Shown here: positions 1 through 11,700 of the stretch, one piece after another
Layout of the letters: each line of letters starts with the position of its first letter
Numbering within the stretch: position 1 is the first letter of the stretch
Assembly (NCBI GenBank): GCA_034008185.1
Contig: CM067082.1
Location: forward strand, 10,772,984 to 10,836,983
DNA: 64,000 nt
Direction: 5' to 3'
Origin: Gorsachius magnificus
Taxonomy: Eukaryota; Chordata; Aves; Pelecaniformes; Ardeidae
The notes under the pieces: model-generated
Databases searched by the model: none
Told to the model about the DNA's origin: nothing
Seen by the model: the letters and a program-made list of their open reading frames with translations, nothing else
Translations under genes and position numbers: made by a program

Positions 1-3000
1 AAGGCTTGTGAGAAAGTTCCAGTTCAGATACCTGCTTTATTTCCTAGCCTGGTCCTGGTGGGTTATTTGGTTTATAAACTGGCTTGACCGAGAGCTAATG
101 GGAGGTCAAGTGAAACGCCTGCCACTCCGCATCGCTCCCCGATGCACAGCCTCCCCTGACTTAGTGAAGCCCTGACTTAAAGGCACTAACTGCTGCCCGG
201 AGCGCATAAATCCCGGGACATTTAGGAGCTGTGCTGAAGAAAGGTGCCTTTCATACGAGCAGAGGTGATGACCCAGCACCTGCTGAAGCGATCGTAGCTT
301 TTCCACTACGGTGAGCAAACCTGCGCTGAAGAATGGGTGTATCTTGGGGTTTTCCTCACCTGAGTGCCATAAATTTAGAAGCGCGGTCCGTGGCCATGAC
401 CTCCTGAACATGGTGGATTATCTCGATTGCTTGGCAGGCCTCTCCTCTCGCTGGCCCGCTCGCCTGTTTGCTAGCAGCACAGGTTTTAGCACTGCCACTG
501 CTCACAGTGCGATTTGGAGTTTACTTCTCATCGCAGTGGTGTCCGTGCGGTGGTCACTGAAGAAATCCTGTATTTCACAAACTTTAATAAGCGGCTTAAA
601 GATCTTGGTGTCTAATACCGTGTTCTGCTCTATTCTGTAACAGGTCTACTAATACAATTTATCTTCCTATTTTCCAGTAGAGACAAAATATGATTAAAAT
701 AGCTGCAGTTCCTCTTTCCACCTTCTCTTACGCTTACTGGTCTACAGTCTTCTTTCTAATGCAGGCTTAACACCTGCCATTTTCTCTTTATTCCTCTTTT
801 TGCTTCCCTGTCTCATACGGGTGAGCTGTACTGTTGAGGAAAGACAGCAAAATGTAAAAACAAAAGAGCTTTATATTCTAAAATCACCATTATCTTTAAT
901 CATGGTTCAACACTGAACTCTCCTGTGTCATTTGACTTGAAGAAGTGTTCATTAATCGAGAACGTGCTGCATCTATTAGCTGAGGCTCCTCATCTGAAGA
1001 GGCCGCGCTGATCATTTGCAGGGAGCAATTGCATCAACAGATGAGCAAACTCGAAAATAATCTCAGACTTTGTAGTGGCAGAAGAGGAGATGACTAATGT
1101 AATTAGTCACGTGGGGTGACTGGGGCACAGCACAACAAGAGGACAGGCTTCCACCAGGTCTGTCAGAGTCAAAAGGACGGACTTCTGAAGCGCCTCTGTT
1201 TCCCCACTTACCACCTAAATATCAAAATGACCTTTTTTGGGGGGGGAAGGCATTTTGAGATTGTGAGTGCCTGCCTCCATGCAAGTATAAAGCACTGTAA
1301 TTTGTTTGGCATTACAGTATCTGGAAGCACTTCAGGCATCCTTGTAAGCAGCCAATTATTTGACCTTGGCTTTTTGTTTTGTCTGCGCTTTTTCAAATTT
1401 ATGTAGATCATTCATATTTTGCTGCAACTGTTTATATTTCTGAAGAGCTACATTTATAGCAGAGGATTTGTACTACCCAAAATGAAAGCCCTAAAGGACA
1501 CTGTAGTGTGAATGTGACTGCTTCTGCAATCCCTCATCTACCAGCCCTGCACTTGAGGAGGTGGAGAAATCTGGAAGGGGGAGGGCAAAGCCTGACGTTA
1601 GCTTTATCCGAACTGAAGGGTGCTATGAACCACAACAGTGTCACAAGAGATCTTAGCAAAGCTGCCTCTCTTTTCTGTTCTTGAAAATCTGCTGTAAGGA
1701 GTCTCCTCTCTTTAAAAATTATATTAAAAAAAAATAATCTTTGGGTATAGGATGCTTGCTTCCTGTTTTCATCCATGTAATGGAAAAGTTAGTGGTGTTC
1801 TCCCCCCCCCCAAGACAGACAAGGCTGTTGTCAGTGGACACTGTGCCCTGTTGTCCCCGCTGGGTACACATGGGAGAGGATGACTCCCTGTTCTTCTTTT
1901 GACTTTCTCCCCAAGGCTACCATTAAGCTTAAAAGTAGCCCAAGTATTCTAACTATGTGTGGCACCTAAGGGTGGGTTCGCTCCTGTGGTTTTGTTTACC
2001 TGTCTGGCCATCTATATATAAAATAAAGTCATCTTTTGTCACTGGTATATATGCCACATGTATACAGTACATATACATCTAGTAGCCCATTAGGAGCTTA
2101 ACAGTCTTTCCTCTGTGAAAATGCTCTGACCTGTTTTCTTTCGCAAGTGTGAGCTATCCGTACCTGGCAGCGATACTCCTACTAGCAAAACAATCCACGG
2201 GCATTTAGCAGCGTAAGAGCAGTTCTGTTCTCTTACCGCTCCTTTATGTTATGATACTGGCTGCCAAATACAATCTCTAACTTTGTTTTTTATATTTATC
2301 ACAGTAATAACCTGGTAAAATAATTTTCTATTCAGAAGAAGCAATTAAGAAATTAAAAGTGAAGGCAGAACTAATAGAAAATTGGTGGGGTTTTTAGTCA
2401 TGCAACATTTTCCAGAGCGTTCAATTTTTTATGCTTCAATTATTAGGTGGGATGTGGATGTCTCAGTATGTTAAAGCATCGGTGATGCTCAGGGTCCGGG
2501 CATTTTTACTTGTACTTCTGAAAGATGAGAGATCCAAGTCAAGGGTACCTTACAAGTTTGGAGAGCCCTAAAGAGTAAATATTATTGTAAACCTGCTTAT
2601 GGTTTCAGTAGGAAATTTTCCTTGTCTCACCCTACCCTGCCAAGCCCCAGGCAGTTTATAATGTTCTGAGCATCAAAAATCATTTGTCCCTGAGGCTGGT
2701 TGTATGGTTTCCTTAGCTCTGTGTGACAGGACAAAGTTCTGTAGCATGAGAGGTGAGAGCCCCCAGGTTTGTATTCAGCCCACACGGTAACAAGTCCTAT
2801 GTAAACCTGGAGCATGATTCTGCTTCCTTTGAATTCAGTTTGGTGGGACCCAGACTGCTTCCTGCCTGGCACACAGGCTTTCAAAGGTCTGCGGACCTCA
2901 GAGAAGAAGGAGATGTGGTAGTGACCTGCCATCATCTCGGGAAGGAGGGTGCATCGATCGACAGCTCAAGATTTGTATCCGCTAACTGCAAGAAGTCTTT

Positions 3001-3690
3001 TCCATAGCAGAAGTAAAAAGTCATGTCAAGCAGTTCAGCCTACCCACTTACCCAAATCAAGCCCAAGCAGAACTAGGACTTCTCCTCTTCTTCCATCCTG
3101 CCCATAAGCTGCTTCTGTGAAAATACCGTTTCCTATCTTTTTGGATGTCTCCCCCATTTGTTCCAATCTACACCAACCTCCAGGACCCGCCAGGGCTCTC
3201 CTCAGCACGCCCTTGCCCCGCTTCGGCGAAGGCAGCCGGCAGGTACGTGCTGTACCAGCCCGGGTCTTGCCTGAACGTTACCTAAGGACCAACACTAAGG
3301 TGCAGTCATTTCCTCTGAGTTCATCCAGCAGGTTTGGCAGCTGAACCGGACTCACACATGGCTTCCTTGGTATCCCAGGGTACTCCTTTGTCTAGAATAA
3401 AGTTATTAGCGTAGCGAATCCATATATCTTGAATCCCACCGCGTTACGAGAGGAACTAAGTTTATCAGTTTTAAGTCAACATACATGCCGGTATGAAAAT
3501 AAAAAGAAGTATGTTGACGTATAAATAAAACTCTGAGGTCCTTTCCATTTTCGTTCTTTCTCAAAGTGGGTTTGGCGGAATTCGGTATTCACTAATATTC
3601 GGCAGTTATCAAACTGGTATTTGGCTTCTGAAGAGAAAGCAGCAGAAGTGGTTAGACTTTCAGGTGGTTGGTTTGCATCTTTCAGGTTGA
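1..3690. other. non-coding flank, no supported gene
   Basis: AT-rich sequence upstream of the CpG island. Open frames here are short (109 codons at most), overlap on both strands and lack coding bias. I see no repeat family, tRNA or splice-bounded exon that I can support. It holds only short homopolymers, such as a C run near 1802-1811. Confidence 0.6.
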
Positions 3691-3710
3691 ATAATCCCCT
3701 TTGCCAATGA

Positions 3711-4320
3711 CATGAACACTCTGCTGCGTGAGGCCGCAGGGAGTCCTGTCTGGGCTGTGTCCCTCTGCGCCGCCCGGCTCTCCCGCTCCGTCTCGGAGCC
3801 GCTGCTGGCGCAGCCTGGCCCTCGGCTCCGGGGAACCGCTCAACGTGAAGGCCAGCTGAGATGTCACGGCAAAATTTTGACTGCCGTCGTCTTAGATTCC
3901 AGGCTACTTTAGGAAAAAACCAAGCAGAACTTTCTATTTTTCTGTATCTGTGTGTATACGTCTGATGTTACCAAAGAAGCCAGCCGCCAAACCAGGGCAT
4001 TTGTGCTATCCCTCTGCTTCGGCCAAGCTATCCGTACCAGAAGCAGAAGTAGCTCGGGGCGTGCCACGTCCCAGTGCAACGCCGCCAAAATCCCAGTCGT
4101 GATACAGGCAAGGAAAAGGTGAAACCTTCAGCAGCGGGATGTGTGCATGGAGAGGAAAGTACATAACTAAGCCCATGAAATGCCCTTAAAATGTATTTCT
4201 GTGTTTCCTAACGCATTTTGCGTATCTGCCCGCGGGAGCGGCAGGACGCCCTTCCCGCACCGGGCTCTGGCAGCGCGGAGCTCGCTGAGGGATGTAACTT
4301 TCCCGCTTTTTTTATTTTTT
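3711..4320. promoter_or_regulatory. CpG-rich shore next to the main CpG island
   Basis: Two patches, about 3721-3850 and 4228-4300, are clearly richer in C, G and CpG than the surrounding AT-rich DNA. They lie just upstream of the main island and look like its shore. Short open frames cross them on both strands, but none has a good start context or splice structure, so I do not call a gene. Confidence 0.35.
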
Positions 4321-4539
4321 TCCTTAGATCTTACAACGCGATTCAACCGGGCAAAAATTTATGCACGACTTTCAGTCAGCAACCCCGCTTTTCGCCAAGA
4401 AGGAGCCTCATTTTCTTCCGCATCGCAGCTTTGCCAAAAGCCAACCTTTAAACCCCCCCGAGTCAGGCCTTAAAAACATGCCCAAGTCACACAGCTGGCT
4501 TTAAGCAACGAGGCCTAATGTTAAGTTAGCGGCTTTAAT

Positions 4540-5460
4540 GAGTTGTGAGAGGCGGCGGAGGGTCTCGGCCCCGCAGGGCGGCAGCCGCGGGAAGATGGCT
4601 GTCCCCGCCCCGGGCGGCCCCGGGCGCCAGGCTGCGAGGCTGCCCCTTTAAGGAGGTCGACCCACGCGCCGCCTCGCCTGCCCGCCCGCCTCGCTTTCTC
4701 TCCCCCGCCCCTGCCCGAGACACTCGGAGTCGAAGCAGGTGCATGCGCAGTGCGCTGGCCGGGCCCCCTCCCCCTCCCCGCGCCGGCGGCTCCGGCGCTG
4801 TCGCCATCGGCGCCCTCCCCTGCGCGGGGCTCCGGCCGCGCTGCTGCTGTCGCTGCCTCCGGCCGAGCGGGGGGAGGCGGCGGCTCCGGCTCCCGCTCCC
4901 GTCCGCTCGCCCCTGGTGCCCCCCCCTTCCCGGGGGGGCCCCCCGCCCCCCCGGCCTGCCCCGGGGGGACCGGCTCCCCCGCCGAGCCGGCTCCCACTGT
5001 TGCTCCCCCTCCCCGCGCCCAACCCGCCTCCCCTCAGCAACTTCTCCGCGTCTCTGCTCTGCCCTCCCCGTCCCGCCGCCGCTTCGCCTCCGCAGCGCCG
5101 TCCCCGCTCTGCCCGGGGGCGCCCGGCCGGGCGAGGAGGGGGGCTGCCTGCCTGTCCGCCCGCCCGCCGGGGCCTCCCGCCTCGGGGCGAGGGGGGAGAA
5201 GCGGCGGCCGCTGGGAAAACCACGCCAGCCGCCGGGGTCCTGCCCTGCGCTGGGCTTCCCCTGCTCGCCGGCGGGGCTCCTTCCCCTCCGCGGGGCGGGC
5301 CGGAGGCAGAGGATCCGGTTCGCTCCCTGGTGCAAGTGCAGGCAGCTCCCCGGCCACCGCGCGCGACCGGCGTGGGGGCCCCGGGGGAGCGGGGGGGGGG
5401 GGAGGAACGGAGTGCCAGAGTTAATGGTTAGCCGGGAGGAGGAAGGCTCCTGAAGGGACG
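4540..5460. promoter_or_regulatory. CpG island, probable TATA-less promoter and first exon
   Basis: About 900 bp of very high GC with dense unsuppressed CpG, the only such stretch in the window. It contains an NRF1-like palindromic site (GCATGCGCAGTGCGC, 4741-4755), a YY1-like AAGATGGC around 4592-4599, and GC boxes (CCCCGCCC at 4604-4611, GGGGCGGG at 5292-5299). No TATA box is evident. The combination is typical of a housekeeping or developmental vertebrate promoter. Open frames of up to 302 codons run through it on both strands; they are Pro/Arg/Gly/Ala-rich and overlap each other, as expected when high GC removes stop codons. The ATG at 4595 has a good Kozak context but opens only an 18-codon frame. 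Transcription direction is not settled; plus is favoured because most candidate exons downstream are on the plus strand. Confidence 0.75.
5374..5402 (+). other. potential G-quadruplex at the 3' edge of the CpG island
   Basis: Consecutive G tracts at 5374-5378, 5383-5387 and an almost uninterrupted run at 5391-5402 provide four or more G tracts within 30 bases. C runs at about 4919-4960 give similar potential on the minus strand. Such motifs are common just downstream of transcription start sites. Confidence 0.45.
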
Positions 5461-8400
5461 CCTGCAGCCTGTCGGGCTGTAGCTAGAGCGTGCGGCGAGT
5501 TAAGCGGAATGCAGAAATCCTTGCGAATCCGTCGTGGTTAGGGGAGTACCCTGCCGTTCCGCCTGCAGTAGCTGTGATGCCGGGACTGTAATTCCAGGTG
5601 GGGCTAAAGGTGGGTTCGGAAGCTGTAACAGGAGGGTGTTGTTTCTGTAGCTGATAAAATTCAAATTTTAAATGGATTTTAATCCTGTCCTCGGTGATTT
5701 AAGAATAGGACACGTGAGACAGTTCTGTTTTGTTACTTTTTTAATCTGGTATCGTATCTTGTGTGGTAATAAAATACAAGTTTCTTCACAGAAACACTTC
5801 AGATATCAAGGAAATCGAGAGACTGTGTGCAGTTATGAAAGTGCTTGAAGGGCTTTTCTTTTTTTCTTTTTCTGTTCCATCAGCATCCTGGATCCAAATG
5901 TCAGTGACAGTATGACAGCTGTCTTTCTGCTGTGATAGTGGAGCCTTACTAACATTTAAAATCTGTCGTTTTGAATTTCTGATAACATAATATGGAAATA
6001 CAAGTGTTGATTAGCATGTACGTTAATCCTCAAACGAGTAAAACATTTCCTAGGTTGATCTAATAATCCGTGTTCCTCCTTATTACCGTTTCTGTTGTTA
6101 AAAACTGCAAGGCCTGTTTTGCTCAAACTTCCCCCCCGCCACTGACACACAGTTTTCTTTCTTTGTCCTAGGACTTTAAATATACCTTTACATTAATAAG
6201 CGTTTTCTATCACAGGTTGTGGCAGATAGGGGTACTGGACAGAAGGCATTTAGCCTGAGGTTACTATTGTCAAGGTTGGAATGTGAATCCAAACTTAGAA
6301 GGTTCCACCTGACAAATATCTCTGTTTAGCAAGATGCATTGTTTTGCAAAGGATCTTCAGTTCTGTGTGGCAAATGTAACAGTAAAATCCTAAACCACAC
6401 GAATAAGGTACTGCTGTTCCATGAAGTAGTAATGGTTTTTGTCTGGCGTGCAGAGAGTATTCCATCACTGAAACAGAAGCTTTCAGTAGAAGAGTAGATA
6501 GCTTTTTATCCAAGTCAAACTGTCACAGATTTCTACTGCATATATTAGATGTCAGAGAGTAGCGGCTGTAGAAAGAACGGATCCTGGAATCTGTTTTAAA
6601 ATATCCCTGTCAAGAAGTACCATGGTTGTATGAAAGTAAGGAACAAATTTGATCCTGTCTGTTGTACAACTTCTATTTGTCATCGGGTGCTCTAGATTTT
6701 CTTCATTGTTTGCAGTTTAGCTGGGGCCACCTGAGGCGACGGACTACTGAAGAGATTGTCTTCTGAAATTCTCTGCCTCTTCGTGTGAAACCTTTCCTGC
6801 GGGCACCTCCCTGACTGTAGAAACGTGGTGTTAGCCTGTTCCGTTCTCGTGCACATAACTGTCATGTCCCCTTACCTGAGTTTTGCAGGAGTCTTAATGC
6901 CTGAATAAAGAGAAAAAGGAAACTGTTTTTTCATTGTGTTTTTCAGTAGTTATATGTCTTAGCAGAATAATTAATTTTGAAATTAATTGAATGCATTAGC
7001 TAAAATGGTTTAGGGACAGTTATGTGGGGAACTTAATTCCAGGTGTCTGTTGCCAGACTTCTAATGGTGCTCACTAGACACCTGGAATTAACACTGTAAA
7101 GAAACAGAAGGGTGGTGAATATTTGTATTGCTCACTGCTGAATTACGGAGTAATACAGTAACAGAAATTGGCTCTGTCATTTGGAAAAGCATATGTAGGG
7201 GCCACTTTGGATTTCTGTAGCTGCTTAAGCATGGTAAACATACACAAGGGGGGAAAAAACCTGCATTTATCTTGGGAGAATACAGATACACAGCCTACAG
7301 TACCATTGTATGTTGTTATTGCCTGCTAGCTGGGGGAATAGATGGAATTAATGCATACTCTGTAGTAGAGACAAGCAAAATCAAAGCTTTTGTGCAAGAA
7401 GTCAGATTTGGTTTTAAGTAGTCAGGTTTCTGTGTGTTTGTTGGTTTGGGGTTCTGTTTTGTTTTTAAGAAATAATGATGCTAGTGTAAATCAAGGTTAT
7501 CACCTTTGCCTGTCTTTCCTAAAAGCTTGCGCTTTTACAGTTACACCAAGAGTTTTAGCCATTGATGTTAGGTGGGCTTAAGTTGAGAAGGAAGGACTCC
7601 TGCCTCTTAAGGTAATGTTAACTACTGTGAAGCATATTACAAATCAATCTTAAGAGACTTACTCATCGTAAAAACGTTTGAAAATACATCTTCAAAGCTC
7701 AAATATTTTGAGTGTTGTCAAATTGCATCTCATGGACTGTCAGCTGTCAAGCAAACGTGCTACAGGCGAGGTATGCAGCCCAAGTGAACATACGTGCTGA
7801 ATCCGCACGAGATTTGAATGTCTGTGCCAACTCCTGTGCTTAGTACCAGGATGCAGAGAGTCATCCTGGTAGTCATTCCGGTCCAGCTGAACCCCTCCAG
7901 GTCTATCAGCATGGCTTCAGAGGTGATGGGAGCGAGGGGGCTGGGGATGTGCAGGAAGCTGTGCTTGGATTGGGAAGAGTCAAGCGCTGGGGAGCACGAA
8001 GAATGGGCACTACTTACTAGCTGTAGCACCCGAAATACATGCATCAATTAGGCAGAGTAGGATTTATTTCACAGTGTTTTCAAGCTCTAAATGATGGCCA
8101 GTTGTATGTGTGCACCTTTTGATACCTTTTCTACTCCCACGCATTTGCATGTATCAGGAGCACTTATGAATATATATGGATGGTCCTCTTGCATACCTCC
8201 TAAGTCTTGGTTTAAGGGTATTAATATTTTCTTCCTTGTGATTGTGGAAAATTTAACACCTCTGACTACCCAAGGTGGAAAAGTCTGCTTTTCTCTTCAT
8301 GTGTATGAAGACTGGGGCTTATTTGGTTGCCTTCAATTTCAGGATCTCTTACAAATTCACCTCAGTTTCCCCCCTTCAGTGGTTCAGGAATGTTCTCTCG

Positions 8401-8685
8401 AGTGCCACACGTTGGTTGCTGCAGCTGGCAGAGTGTTTCAAACTGGCTAAAATTTGCTGAGCGTTACAGGCTCTCTTACCTAGGCGCTTGTTTTACGGTT
8501 GCAGTTCCAGTGCTTACTGGAGGTATATGTATTGCCATTATATAAACAGCAGAGCTTAGCAGATAGCAACAACAAACAATGAGCAGTTTTAGAATTGACT
8601 AGGTAAGGCTGAAAGTATTTTTATTTACAGCACTTTCTCCCGTGTTCCCCATCTCCTGTGGTTTTAATTGCATTCTCCTTTTTAG
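5461..8685. other. intron-like sequence, no supported gene
   Basis: AT-rich sequence after the CpG island. Only short open frames are present. A fine polypyrimidine acceptor occurs near 5855-5881 but its downstream sequence closes quickly in all frames. The one structured element is the inverted repeat at 7033-7091. Confidence 0.5.
7033..7091. repeat. perfect 16-bp inverted repeat (hairpin)
   Basis: The arm TTAATTCCAGGTGTCT (7033-7048) is repeated as its exact reverse complement at 7076-7091, separated by a 27-base loop. A perfect 16-bp stem at this spacing is very unlikely by chance in one place. It could be a hairpin RNA, the ends of a tiny non-autonomous element, or a small inverted duplication. 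No flanking target duplication is obvious. Confidence 0.8.
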
Positions 8686-8792
8686 GAATGGCCTGTCGTC
8701 TTCTCTGTTGCGTGAAAACCTCATGCACAGAGATTACCTTCTCTGTGGAAATAGTGAAACTAGCTACAGAGAAAGCGTTTTGAAAGGTGCAG
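8686..8792 (+). CDS. candidate internal exon, unrecognised
   Basis: A 107-nt segment is bounded by a strong acceptor (a pyrimidine tract ending CTCCTTTTTAG) and a good donor (GCAG then GTAAAA). One frame is open throughout: the first base completes a codon, 35 codons follow (starting NGLSSSLLREN), and one base is left over. The other two frames contain stops. I do not recognise the peptide. Being open over 35 codons is not strong evidence, since about one segment in five would be open in a given frame by chance. If real, it would be a plus-strand exon of the gene starting at the CpG island. Its phase would fit the weaker candidate at 18558-18634, or a possible acceptor at 15481. Confidence 0.2.
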
Positions 8793-11700
8793 GTAAAATG
8801 GTGCACTCTTTTGCCTTTCACTCGTGGTAGTTTGAGTTTGAAGCTAGTTGTAAGGCTGGTGGATGTGAGGTAAAGGCTGACTATGTCCTGCCCAGGGTGT
8901 GTGTGGGTGACTTGTGATCTTGCATCTGTTGTTGCAGCCTTTGTCATCTGGTTATGCTACCGTCTTCATTTACTGTTGCTACTGAATCAGGTGGTCTTGG
9001 TGAAATGTTTAGTAATTTACTTCTGGTTAACTCTGGAAATGTCAATACTTGCCATGAAATTGATTTGTGGAAGGACTTTTGGTACCAGACTTCCTGTTTT
9101 TGAGTGTTCTTTAACACTTTTTTTTCAGCACCTAGAAAAAGAATTTTTATGTTTCCAGTATCTGGACCAGTATTGGCTAGTTTGTGTGTATCAGGAAATG
9201 GGAAAGGTTGTTGTTTGCCTTATTTGCACTAACCTGAAGTTCTACTATTGCATTTGGGGAATGATCTATGACTGACCAAACCTAGTGGGTTTTTTTTCTA
9301 CTCCATAAAATTGTTGGCAGGACTGTATGAAAAATTGGAGACTAAATGTCTCTGAAACAAAGATATTGTACTTACATGCAATCTTCAAGTGTATAAAACT
9401 ATATTCCTTTAATAATGTTTGTAGGGGAAGATTTTTTTTTTATTCCTGTTCGATGGAAATGCTGTATGGTTTGTGGTCTTGTTTACTAAGTGTTGGGTAA
9501 ATTCTCTGGCTTCTATCTACAGCGCTTGGGATTCCCAGGTGGTCCCTGTGCAAATAGTATAATTGGGGCTGGGACAGCTTAGCTTGTGAGATTGACTGCA
9601 TTCGGTTCAGTGTGGCTGGAGCTACAGAAATAGCATGCCTTGCAAAACCGGCCTTCCGTCTGCCACCCACACCAAAACCTAAAGCTTGATCCTGTAGGCA
9701 GTTAATATGTTTGTCTGGAAGGCTGATTGCCATCAGCAAACGCTTTACCTGAATCGGTGACTACCAGGCAAAAAGAAGTTTTGTATCAGTAATCATTTTA
9801 TATATAAGAAAGTGCAGCAGAACACTGTCCTAGATACATTTTTAAAAGCACTTTTTACTTTAGACTACGGGGCTTAACCACTCCCCAGTAGCAGAGGGCT
9901 GTTCTGTGAGCAAATTCTATTTAACTGGCGTAGTTCAAAAGACTCTTAAATTCAGCCATGAGGCAATTCTGGTTCTCCTTCACTACTAGATGATGAAATT
10001 AAACGGAGTGTTAGTGTGAGTAACTTTTTCTGGTGTACTATACGAGGTAATAGATGAGTTCCTAGGAGCCCTAGTTGTAAATTAGCTGACTGGAAAGCCC
10101 TGTTTCTGTGACTAGTGGCTCTAGCAGTTGTATAACTTCAAAAGTGATATCTAATTGCGTATTCTTCCAGTCAGGTGTGGCACTGGATGATGGCTGGTTC
10201 TCCTTTTTATTACAGCAGTCTTGAGGGTAACATTCTCACAAGGAAAGGGAATTCTTGTCTTTTTGTGTTAGACAACAAAGGTGTTTGTTTTGGCTTCTGA
10301 TGTACAAATCAGTTTAACCTTTCTACTGAAAAAAAAAAAAAGAAAAAATAGTTTTCTGAATTCTAACACTGCTAGTCTGGAAAAAAAGCTGTAAGAATTA
10401 ATAAGAACTGTGAATATTTCTTATTTTTTTAAAACAAAACCTTCCTGTTTAGTGTCCCTGAAAGTGAAACTTCTCAGGCAAAGTGCATTCTGGGCATGAA
10501 AAGCCAGTTCATTTATTTCTGTTGTATTTGCACCTTTTATGTGCTGAGACATACAGTTATTTGAAACTGTTCCTTCTTAATGTGGAAGTGAAATATGTAA
10601 CCACTAGACTTCGTGAGGCTTCATCTCAAAGATAAAATTGCTGACCTTTTATACAAATGAAGATCATATGGACAAGGCAGAGCATTATGTAAGGATTGCT
10701 TATGGATAGTGGTTAATTGATTTAGAGTTTAGATTTCCTGCTTGTGTGTAGAAGTCTTATGTGGGGAGATGTGGATTTGTCAGCTGAACAGGCAACTGAA
10801 CTGTAATGATAGTTCAGAATTTTTTTTTCTTGGGGTACTTCTTGTAGAAGATTCCTTGCTGCTTGTTCCCACGTGCAAGTGGCTAAAGTCATGTTCTTCT
10901 GAACACTAAAGTAGTACTTTAAGTGCTTTAACTGTGCCTACCTTTGCATCTCAGAGTTCAGAGCTGAATTACTTTCTTAGCAGTAGTAACACAATGACGT
11001 GACCTAGCTGATACCTCCTAGCCTGAAGTTTGGAGGATGATCTTACAAGAGCTTTCAACTAGCCTAACAAAACCCAAGCTGTTCTCTTATCTTTCCTGAA
11101 GTTTCTGAGTTTAGCAATGTTCAAACTTCTTATGGAGAAACTATCAGTTTTTCTGTAACTATGGCTTCTTCATGAACACAGGGTAGAATCCTGTCCCAGT
11201 AGGGAACTTGCTGTAGGTGGGACTGGCAGTAAAGTTTAGTAAATGGCAGTGTAAGGGTCTATTGATTAAGACCTAATACTTTGAGCAAATAATGTTCTAT
11301 AATACCGATGTTAATATTGTGTCAGGTTTTCAAAGGAATTTCAGTCAAACTACTTCAGTAGCTGCCAAAAGTGAGGCTTGGGAACAGATGTTGTAACTAT
11401 AGTCTTAAAATTCTTTGACAGCTCTTCAAATTGCTCTAGCGTGTCTCAGCTTTACAGTGGAGTGTTTTTGCAGGTCTTATGCCTCTTGCTTTGCTTCTTT
11501 CCCCGTCCCTAGTCCAGAACGGGCCTCAATTTGGCCCCATTACAGTCCTATGAAAACTCATGCTCTAATAAATTTGTATCCAGCCAGGCAGCATGGGAGA
11601 AGAAACAGGTTTGGATGGAGGTGACAGCTGAGGTGAGGGGTGATGGCAGTTAACTAAGAGGAGGAGCAGCTTACTTGGAGCTGAAAGCAGGGAAGAATAT

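Noticed and set aside
4535..5453. Open frames up to 302 codons on both strands through the CpG island
   Set aside because: They overlap on opposite strands and are Pro/Arg/Gly/Ala-rich, as expected when stop codons are depleted by very high GC; none has a splice donor or a known domain.
8883..9275. 130-codon plus-strand frame with many hydrophobic residues
   Set aside because: No coding periodicity, no splice context and no family; consistent with chance in 64 kb.
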